Shown: in pieces, positions 55,700 through 64,000 of the stretch
How positions within the stretch are numbered: position 1 is the first letter of the stretch
Layout: every line of letters starts with the position of its first letter
Assembly (NCBI GenBank): GCA_038373885.1
Contig: JAWZYV010011911.1
Coordinates: 124,001 to 188,000 of the forward strand
Reading direction: 5' to 3'
Length of the DNA stretch: 64,000 nucleotides
Source of the DNA: Cheiracanthium punctorium
Lineage: Eukaryota > Arthropoda > Arachnida > Araneae > Cheiracanthiidae
Notes under the pieces: generated by a model
What the model was told of the DNA's origin: nothing
The model's input: the letters and a program-made list of their open reading frames with translations, nothing else
The model's database searches: none
Translations under genes and position numbers: made by a program

Positions 55700-58600
55700 A
55701 ATTATGCTTTAGCTCTCGGGTACTGGAGACACAAACTTAACAAAAATACGTTTTACTCGGAACAAAAAAAAGACAATATCCACCATAGCTACATATACCT
55801 CAACTGATTTCTTACCTCAACAATTTATATCCTTCACTTTATAGAAAGTTCTCCGGCATACTACTCTTTCTTGAATTTCGTAAGAAATATGTGACGTAAT
55901 AAATATGAAAGGAACCCAGCCTCCTCATTATGCTGAAGAGTATTGTAAAGTTATTTGTGCAGACACGATAGCAACTGTTCAATAAAAGTAAATACACATC
56001 ATTTTTTTGAAAGGCTTTACAAGTGTTTAACAAAATATTGTTTTCTTATAATTTAAAGTACTTAAGTTAAGAATTTCAAAACAAATTCTTAAAGATACTG
56101 ACTTCTTTTAAGGTTGTATAAAATTTTCTGTACAAAAGTGTTGTTTTGTTGTAGTTTAAAATATTGACATCCCGTATAAAAATCACTGAGGAATAAAAAA
56201 ACTACTGTAGTACAGCGGTTTCCTAGTATTAACACAACTGTAAGAATTTTCTTACAAAATTTTCCTATAAAAATTCCGAAAACGTTTATCATAGCTTACA
56301 TGTTTTATCATTAGATTCCCAAAGTGTAAGTCTGAGCTGAAAGTTTCGAAAAAAATAATCTGGACAAAATAATAAACGTCTGTGGAATTAGGAATAACTG
56401 AAAATTCTGAATAAGCGTAAAAATAATCTCAATACTATCTTTTCTGCGCAGTAAATTATAATTAACTCATGCCTGAAATTAAAACCAGGTCACGATCAGC
56501 GACTTAACCTTTCGGAATTTCCTTTGGGTTCCTCCGAAACTCAATGTAAATACGGGATAGAACGAACCCCTTAGAAAGACCCCTTTGGAGGAAACACCGC
56601 CCCTGTGCTAAGAGCCCACGTGTGACTAATTCGCCGTAATAACGCAACACACATCACTAAAATTATCATTATTATTTTTAATTATTTCTCACATTTTTCT
56701 TAACGAACTGTTTCTAAACTAATAGACAGGGCTACAGGAAATTATACTATAATTTTCTAATTTTGCTAATAGTAAAACAAATGTGTAAGGTATTTTAATT
56801 ACACTCACATGTACACAATTGTATCAGTAAAAATATTAAGGAGTGGGTACGAAATCTTATTTTTGATTTTTTCTTGGTATTGTTTATTTCGTATTTTGCT
56901 TATTGATTTCCTTTTTTAACAGTTTGAAGAAACTCACGAAAAGAAACTCCAATATCATCTTCTTAAAAAAAAAAAAACATTTTTGACATTTACATAGCTC
57001 TATGACAGACATATCAAAATAGAGCATTGCTCAAAATGTAAAAATGATACGTCGATACTTTATTTTTATTGCATGGATATCTTATTAAAGATAAAGTAAT
57101 TTTCTATTTAATTATCAAATATTTTTTTTAAATTTATCTAAAGGAAATATCATCGACACAAAACAAAAACTAGTGAGATATCTGGAAGCTGGTTTGAAGA
57201 AATCAACACCCAAACATACCTGGTCAAAAATTTCTTAAACCGCTTGGAAAGTTATATAACAAACAAAATATCATTCTATTAAAGAAATACTATGTATTAA
57301 TTTTTTATACTAAAACACAATTATATTTAAGTTTATATATCTTAATATCGAGACGGATATTGAAAAAAGAATATCAATATAACATTGTGTAATTTAGGTA
57401 CTTTGACTCACAATCCAATTTTAAATTTAAGCGTATTTACAGGATATTTATTATACTAATTATAGGCTTTTAACATTTTGAAAACTTTAAATATCTAAAC
57501 GTGAATAAAAAGAACCATTTTATAATGTGTTTGTTAATAGAAAAAAAATCTGTAATTTTCCATTTACTAATATACAAAGCTGGCTGAAAATTGTTTTTTA
57601 AAACCCAGAAAAATTTGTTATTTCTAGAAAATTTTTGCTTTATTTTATCTAAAAATATCTAAATGGAAATGTTATTTATTGATGTAATAAGAATGGACGT
57701 AGATTTTCCAACTACGCAATTGTTCCATCTCCTTTCTTGATATTTTATATAAGGGTATGTCAAGATAAATTTTTATTCCTGAGAAGTGTATTGTTCAAAA
57801 CCAAATTTATTAACCATAAACATTCAGAAAACTGTGAAGCACTTGATGTTGGAACAGCATTAAGTGTGAGCGATAAAGTATTGGAAATACATTTAAAAGT
57901 GTAACAAAAAGGTTATATCTCATTTTATTTAATGCATGTGAAGTTTTTTTAATTCAAGAAGTCCTTTAGTTTAATAATTTATTGATTATATTGCTAAACT
58001 TTAAAATGTACTGATTTTTGAAGTTATTTTGTACTGTATCATAAAAAAGAAATAATTATCACAGAAGCATTCTGTTTAGATTTTTGAATGGGGTTTATTG
58101 ATTTCTATCATTCTGTATGAAAAAAAAAGTTTGACTTTTAAATGGATTATCTATATATTTGTTTGCGCTAAACCTTAAAATTTCCAGTTTTTATTTTTCT
58201 AAATCATTTTCTTGTGCTTCAGCTAACACAGACATGAATGTTCATTGTCATACTGTGAAAATTGCATGGGACATCAAATGAGGGCTGTAGCAATATTCAG
58301 TTCCCGCTACAATAGCTTGAATATGAAAAAAAATCTGTGAATGACAAAATCTAAAAAATGGTCCCTTAAGGTTCGCTTTTTTACAGTATATTTTTTTTTC
58401 CTTTTTTAATTTTGGTCCAAATGTAACTTTTTATTTTTGTGGATATTTAAGTATTCAGATTTGAGAGAAAATAATATGTATGTATGTTTCAATTAATAAT
58501 TTTCGACATATGATTTTAATTTTTATAATTCATACGAAAAGAAATACAATGTTATAAAAGCTATTGTTATTGAAGTCAATTTACCTTATTACATTCAGGG

Positions 58601-59000
58601 TGATTCCATGAAACTAGGGACACCAATGGAAAGAAAAAAAAAATCTTACAGAAAATAATACTTTAGTCCCCTATGAAATAAAAATATGTGAATTTCTATA
58701 AAATGATACTAAAAAAGATTTCTGAAACCTTTTTAAAAGTTTTATATACAATGTTTAGCAACATTACTGTTTTTATATGAGTTCTTGTATTAATGAGGAG
58801 TAGGCAGTTCGTCTTGTTTTATAAAAAGAAATCAACTAATATGAATAATTTTTTTAATTGAAATTCAGTTTATATATGAAAGGATTAGACCAGTGCAGAA
58901 GCCTTTAACTGCAATATTTATCTTAAAAACAATTTTTGTAAATTAGGCCAAATAATATCAGTCACAAAATTCTATAAAATTTTTCTTGCTTAAAGTTTTT
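55700..59000. other. AT-rich sequence, no gene seen
   Basis: AT-rich DNA. A GC-richer patch at about 56,488-56,640 (CCTTTGGGTTCCTCCGAAAC, GGAAACACCGCCCCTGTGCT) is unidentified. Minus-strand frames at 55,839-56,033 and 56,089-56,292 have no recognisable domain. CAGGGTGATTCCATGAAACT near 58,599 resembles a CAGGGTG transposon tip without a partner. Confidence 0.4.
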
Positions 59001-59024
59001 TTTTTTTTTTTTTGCTTATAGTAA

Positions 59025-59373
59025 GAACATTGACGCCACCAAAAATAAACTTCAATGCGCAAGAATACTCAGAAATGATCGAGTGGATAGATTGTAAGTT
59101 ATCTTCGCCCCCATTGTTGGCAGAAATCACTGACAAGGAGATCAAATGATCACATCGCACATCGACAGTGACTCAACCCCTGGCTGGAACATCAAGCAAT
59201 TCCCAGTTCACACGCAGGCTGTAGAGCGCTGTGTAATACTCGTCACGGAAGCCTCAGGAAAAGTTTGTGGAGCTGAATCCCAAAACGGGTTTATAAGAAC
59301 CACCCTGCTGTTCAGACCATCCATGCCTTACTTCACCAGCAAATCAGTCTTCAAAGTACCTTCTTTTTTATAA
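59025..59373 (+). pseudogene. Fragment of a repeated arthropod gene family of unknown function
   Basis: After a long poly-T tract ending in GCTTATAG, one frame reads INFNAQEYSEMIEWIDCKLS and LLAEITDKEI. A shift near 59,145 follows, then QFPVHTQAVERCVILVTEAS, GKVCGAESQNGFIRTT and SMPYF to a stop at 59,373. The 'HTQAVERxVxLVTEAS..VCG' block is one I recognise from memory as repeated in arthropod genomes under 'uncharacterized' names. It may be the distal part of the same family as the pseudogene at 24-25 kb, but that is inference. One frameshift makes it a pseudogene unless a splice join rescues it. Confidence 0.65.
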
Positions 59374-59795
59374 AACCAAGTTTATTATTAAGCAAGTTTA
59401 TTGTTATTGGCATCCATCTGCCTTGGCTTCAAAATATTTCGAAGTTCGAGCTCTCATGTGTTTCTTGTCATCTTAAGTCAAATCTAACAGTAAGTGTTCT
59501 GGGTCGAAAAAAAAAAAAACATTCAGTTCGATCACAGGGTCGTAAACATCAATCAAATGTTTTGGCAAATACCTGGTACATTGTATTGCTTAAGAAAACA
59601 AGTTTCGGCCCGTCTGTAAAGTGTTTACTTGTTTTGATAGTAAACCACATTGGCATGTATGATTTCAATATAAATTTCTTGAAGTTCAGGTAAAGGGCTT
59701 TCTTCACTTATGTACAATCTCTTCTTCAAATGTGTCTTCAAATGAGTCTTCAAAGTACCTTCTTTTTTATAAAAGCAAGTTTATTGTTAAAAACT
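59349..59795 (+). repeat. ~45-bp direct repeat (TCTTCAAAGTACCTTCTTTT)
   Basis: TCTTCAAAGTACCTTCTTTT followed by TTTATAAAACCAAGTTTATT lies at 59,349-59,390 and recurs at about 59,740-59,790 with one or two changes. The first copy overlaps the end of the pseudogene fragment, so its 3' tail has been duplicated or the two belong to a tandem pair. Confidence 0.8.
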
Positions 59796-60059
59796 ATACT
59801 GTAATATTCGAGTATTTTAAATATAGAGCAAATCGAAAAGTACCATGCCCGTTGTTACTGTCATCACCCGCCATGTCATATCTATCTTCTTTCAGGTACT
59901 GTTTTTTTTATAGCATTGGGGTCATTGCGCTGCCGGAAATGTTAATTAAATTTATTACACCATAATAAAAGCTTATGTTTTCATGTTCAAAAACAAAAAA
60001 ATATTGTAACTATGACGTTAAAAAGCACACATTAAAGATAGAAAAATAATCCGTAAAAA

Positions 60060-60470
60060 TGTGAAATTTTTAATGTTTTGGCAAATTTTAGGCCGTATGC
60101 GCGCTCGGAAGATATCTACTGACAATAGATACGACTATATAAGCAAAATTAAAACTCAATATTTTTAGGCTCTATTTGAAAACGTTACAAAATGTTACTT
60201 TACGAAAGCATCTAATTCCAAAATTAAGAAAATAATCGCAAAAATCAGGTTTTTTTTCGTATTTTTAAAAATTTATGGCCTATGCGCGAACGGAAGATTT
60301 TAACAGATCTAAAAAAAATTAAAATACAATACTTTTAGGCTCTGTTTGAAGAAATGAAAAACTACTACATTTCGAAAACCCCTAATATTCATATTTTTTT
60401 TTTTTAAATCGCAAAAATCAAGTTCTTCATATTTTCTCCAAATTTAGGGCCTATATATATATATATATTT
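60060..60470. repeat. Tandem array, ~175-185-bp unit
   Basis: AGGCCGTATGCGCGCTCGGA at about 60,091 matches TGGCCTATGCGCGAACGGAA at about 60,276, and a third partial unit starts AGGGCCTATATATA at about 60,446. Each is followed by AAAATTAAAA.TCAATA, TTTTTAGGCTCT and AATCGCAAAAATCA words. Units are diverged and AT-rich except for the GCGCG word. No coding potential was seen. Confidence 0.8.
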
Positions 60471-60549
60471 GGAACTACCCATATTTCTGGAACTACGCAG
60501 TTTAATTCAGTTGGAACTAAGAAATCCGTGTTCAAAAACTGCAATTAAT

Positions 60550-60860
60550 ACATGGTCCCTTGTAACTCCTTTGTAATTTTGTAGACGGTCCTGGCAGCCA
60601 GCCACATATTCGTCTTAAAAGTCATAACAAACCCTGGGAAAACCTCTGCCCAGATTTAGCTTTTGGCCAATGGTTGCAACGCTTTGGTGGTCATGTGACA
60701 CGACGTTGTAATCTTTTAAAAGGACCAGCAAGAGGTCAGGAGCAGACTTTTGCGTGACTGCAACTGCCTAACAAAGATGTATGGAATCATCAAATAAAAT
60801 CATGTAATCGTAGTTTGATTTCGTCTCCTTCCTTCCATCCATCCACCGGCACGGCCGGCC
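60550..60860 (+). mobile_element. LTR-like or 3'-end-like block
   Basis: A balanced-composition block ends with AATAAAATCATGTAATCGTA near 60,796, followed by a T/C-rich stretch (TTTCGTCTCCTTCCTTCCAT). The AATAAA plus GT/T-rich downstream region could be an LTR polyA site or the 3' end of a transcript. No paired repeat or protein frame was found, so the call is weak. Confidence 0.25.
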
Positions 60861-60876
60861 GGGGGGGCTCTAAACC

Positions 60877-60878
<2 letters not shown>

Positions 60879-60940
<62 letters not shown>

Positions 60941-60949
60941 ATATATATA
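60879..60949. repeat. (TA)n microsatellite
   Basis: A 71-bp AT/TA tract with a single TTT interruption, the longest in the window. It directly follows a G/C-rich CGGCCGGCCGGGGGGGCTCT word. The Ile-Tyr frame it creates is spurious. Confidence 0.95.
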
Positions 60950-60959
60950 CGTGTGCATT

Positions 60960-62095
60960 TATATACTCACAAAATTTTTTGCAGGATTTATTTCTTTTCA
61001 CTTTTTAATGTGCACGTAATGGATATTCTCTAAACCTTTTTGTTTCAAATTACAGCTCAAAAGATAAATTTACTGAATGGGAAATTGCTTTTCAGAAAAT
61101 GGAACTAATATTTTGTCTCTAATAGATATGCATTACTTAGTTATGAGAGGAGAGTGTAATTTCAAAAGGGAAAAAAAAAAGTTCCCCTTTGCATAAAAAG
61201 GTATTCCAAATCACGTGCATTATCATAAATAACGTACTTTTTGTTGTTCTAATTTTCCTTCTGATAACCTCATAAATTTGAATAAAATCAAGCATACCTA
61301 TTTTGTAGTGATCTTTTATTATTAGAATGTATCAGCAAATTGCTACTTTAAGAATTTTGAATTTTTGTGTTATTTATTCTCTTTATTTTAAAAGCACGTT
61401 TATTTGATATTGAATATGTTTAGTGTTTTCTTTACTGTAAAAGAATTTTATCTTAAAATATGTTTTAAAATGATCCTTGAGGATATTTTTTTCTTTAAAA
61501 TATCAGTAATTATGTATTCTTTCAAATCATGAGGAACTTTAAAAGAAAAAAAAAAAAAATGTTCTGTCATTTATTTGCAAGCTTGAAGGTTTGTGTTTGA
61601 ATCCGTTTTCTAATTTCTCTAATGCCCTGTACATGTGGTAGAAAAAAACTAATCATACTAATATCTTAACCCTTTTCAATGCAAGAATTTCCATTGTATT
61701 CTACAATTTTTGCAGATTTCTGAAATGTTCCCTGTAACATTCTAATGAACAGAACCTGATTGCGGCACATGCCAACTAGGTCACAACCTGGGGCCCCAAG
61801 TATGAGAGTTCTAAAAATGACTGAAGAATCTCAGGTTCTATTCTTAAAATTAATCATAAAAGATAATAAATACAATAAGTAAAACGATGCATTTTTGCAA
61901 TGCATACTGCTACGGAAAGTTTTCTTTTACATTGTATTGAGGGATAACAGAAACTTCATGTTGGGGGACCGATGGCGTGAATGTTAAGGGGTCAGTTACC
62001 TTTGAGAAAGGAAAATCTCACCGAAAATTGACCATAACTTCAGAAGCTATACAAGAAATAAAAAATTACAATATTTATCAGTTATTTAGAAAGTT
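60960..62095. other. AT-rich sequence, no gene seen
   Basis: AT-rich DNA. TTAACCCTTTTCAATGCAAG near 61,666 looks like a piggyBac-type tip and is followed by the imperfect hairpin TGCAAGAATT...AATTTTTGCA, but no matching right end with TTAA could be found. Confidence 0.4.
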
Positions 62096-62104
62096 TTTCT
62101 TTTT

Positions 62105-62335
62105 CCCTAATGGCCGGCCTCTGCCTTGAAGGCTTTGGCCACAACAGGCCGGAATTGTTGGTTTCTAGTAGGTGGCACAACGTTGGGGGCACCTAGTAGG
62201 TGGCCCAACGTCACCCCCTAAGAAAGGACGGACATGACAACCACGCCCAATCCGGTATCCATCCCCGGCAGCCGTGAGTTGAACCGGAAACCGAACTACG
62301 GTGCTTTACCAACCATACAACTCGGTCGGCTTATT
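62105..62335 (-). mobile_element. tRNA-derived SINE
   Basis: Read on the minus strand from 62,335 it begins AGCCGACCGAGTTGTATGG, then the A-box GGTTGGTAAAGCACC, then the B-box GGTTCAACTCACGGC about 45 nt later. This is a good pol III internal promoter with tRNA-like spacing. The body has CGCCTTAGG-poor, G/C-rich words including a duplicated CACCTACTAGGTG.CC segment and ends in GGCCGGCCATTAGGG near 62,108. The head lacks full cloverleaf pairing, so it is a SINE and not a tRNA gene. Confidence 0.8.
62170..62216. repeat. ~22-bp tandem duplication in the SINE body
   Basis: CTAGTAGGTGGCACAACGTT at about 62,165 is followed by CTAGTAGGTGGCCCAACGTC at about 62,193. The two differ at a couple of positions and are separated by GGGGGCAC. 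Confidence 0.85.
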
Positions 62336-62339
62336 TAGA

Positions 62340-64000
62340 TATCTTATTAGCCTTTTACAGTTCTTCGAACAATTCTACGTATTAAATTAATTTTTTGTTA
62401 GAAACCTATTGGGGCTCATTTTTTGTCTCTGTATAGTCGTGCACGCAGCATTTCATGGAAAAATTGTATCACAGTAATTTAAAAATTGCAATGCACATAG
62501 AAAATTATTTTTTTAATTAAAATGAAGAAAACGTTTTTGTTGGGAAACATACAACGTTGTGTTTTTTTATTTATTTGCATAATTACGCAGATGGTTGCTA
62601 TAAAATTCCATTTTTTAAGGAAAGAACAATCTCAGTAAAATTATTTTTCGTCATTTTCAAAATAAACTATTTTTATACGTCTGTAACAATTTTTAAATTA
62701 ATGCGTGAGTTCAATTCCCACTTCATATCCTGGCTGTTTGTGTTCGACCAACAATTGAGATAACGGCCAAACCAGTCACATATCTCGATAAACTCTCTGT
62801 ATAAGGTGTATCAAGTGTATTGAAAACTTCATTTTAAAGACCGAAGCATTTCACCCGTGACCTCTTGGACCGCCTCCTGGGACACCTGGAAAAATTTATG
62901 GACTTTAAGTTGAAGATTTTTGGACAATGTGGGCAGGAGGGGAAACTCCAAATCCTTATGTACTGCGCTGCATATGTACTATGTAACCTGCGACTGTAAC
63001 TGCCAGCATTTTGTAACGGTACAAGGGTACCCAAAAAGTGGTAGTCCAAGGGACTCCGAATAGCTTAGTAGGGTCCGGGTAGTGAGCAGTTAATATATTT
63101 TTCTAAAAAATACTTATCATATTCATGAAATATATATGTGACTTTTTTTTTCACATTTTAGGATATTGAGACGGGCTAGATTTTTATAAACCGCGATACC
63201 GATTATTCGCGAATCAACGGTAGGAAAGACTGACTGTATGTTGAGTATTTCTTCAGACGACAGTAACTTAACATGAAAAAAAGTGATGCATTAAACAATT
63301 AGTACCAAATGTACTTTCTTTTGGACACGAAATTTCTTTCTTTTTTTTATTTTCGGTGTGGGTCGCAATATTAAGCATTTGACTTCGCGAAACTGTATTT
63401 CTTCGTGCGAAATTTAAGACAGTAAACCTTTCAGCATAGGATGTGCGCAGCAAAAATGCATAATTTACTATCTTACTATTATAATTAAAAGTTTTCATAA
63501 TAAAAGAGTTTGTTAAACATCATTTTCAATTAATTTCAGCAATGAAAAAAGTATAAACATGAGGGTTATCCGGTAAAAAAAAGATGGTGGGAGTTTACTT
63601 TGAAAACAAATTACTTTTTAAATAAATTTAAATTATTTTTCTACGAACAAAATTGAACTAGAATTATAAGAACATTTTCTTATATGTAGTTCCTTATTGC
63701 TATTTGAGATAATATGAAAGAAAAATCCTATAGCTTCCAAGAAAATTCATTTATGCCATCTTAAATACTTGAATTATTTTTTATAATCCATTAAAAACAC
63801 GAGGATGAAAGCCAACTCTCATTAAAGTAACTTCCATATTATTAGAAGCCTTTGTAGGGTTTATTCTGAAACAGACTAGTATTTCAGAGTATCTCACTTT
63901 TATGCTATTTTATTTTTTATTCTATTGTTTAAATTTTCTTCCTTTTTATAAGTCCATACGGAGAAATTCTGTAAAGAATATCCGAAGATAAATGTGTAAA
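62340..64000. other. AT-rich sequence with small GC-richer patch, no gene seen
   Basis: Mostly AT-rich. A balanced-composition patch at about 62,840-63,085 is unidentified; its 71-codon minus-strand frame is not recognised. The segment ending GAAAGACTGACTGTA near 63,239 looks like the right tip of a pogo-type element (CAGTCAGTCTTTC on the other strand), but no left tip was found. Confidence 0.4.

Noticed and set aside
61666..62000. piggyBac-like element starting TTAACCCTTTTCAATG
   Set aside because: GTTAAGGGGTC near 61,983 has the wrong orientation for a matching tip, so the pair fails.
63160..63240. Complete pogo-type element ending in GACTGACTGTA
   Set aside because: Only the right tip is recognisable; no matching left tip with TA was found.

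Overview
The window reads as a non-genic stretch (intergenic or deep intronic) of an arthropod nuclear genome, most likely a spider. It is very AT-rich with long A/T runs and AT microsatellites. It has no prokaryote-style gene layout and no long intact reading frame. Its repeats are of arthropod type. A block at about 18.78-20.92 kb carries 173-bp tandem units and TTCCTT/AAGGAA ends of a kind I associate from memory with spider genomes. I cannot run a search, so the organism call is inference.

Almost everything recognisable is mobile DNA or its debris. From left to right: a ~150-bp degenerate tandem array with a ~210-bp direct repeat (about 1.07-2.28 kb); an LTR-like block and SINE-like sequence (about 9.4-10.5 kb); a minus-strand Ty3/gypsy pol remnant (16.1-18.0 kb) covering the end of reverse transcriptase, RNase H and integrase; the spider-type tandem block with E2F-like palindromes (18.8-20.9 kb); a broken copy of a repeated arthropod gene family (24.2-25.6 kb); several 'ACAGGGTG' foldback or MITE-like repeats (23.5-28.6 and 38.0 kb); an LTR-like block (28.9-29.4 kb); a deleted mariner with a hAT-like MITE inserted in it (34.9-35.7 kb); a recent 146-bp tandem duplication (37.0-37.3 kb); a pogo/Tigger-like element with a piggyBac-like MITE nested in it (38.2-39.2 kb); a 1.5-kb element with inverted ends carrying a SINE head (43.1-44.6 kb); a TA-flanked MITE (50.3-50.8 kb); two hAT-type MITEs, one with a perfect 8-bp target duplication (51.4 and 52.9-53.2 kb); a second repeated-family pseudogene fragment (59.0-59.4 kb); a tandem block (60.1-60.5 kb); and a minus-strand tRNA-derived SINE (62.1-62.3 kb).

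No host gene can be assigned. Two short intervals have splice-site-like borders and open frames: minus strand 11,926-12,114 and plus strand 54,892-54,949. They are offered only as candidate exons. Two unrecognised open frames of 127 and 131 codons are listed with low confidence. I found no rRNA, no convincing intact tRNA and no CRISPR array.

The main interest is structural. Nested insertions give relative ages, target-site duplications can be read directly, and one repeat family carries palindromes matching the E2F consensus. I see no evidence for a new multi-gene system.
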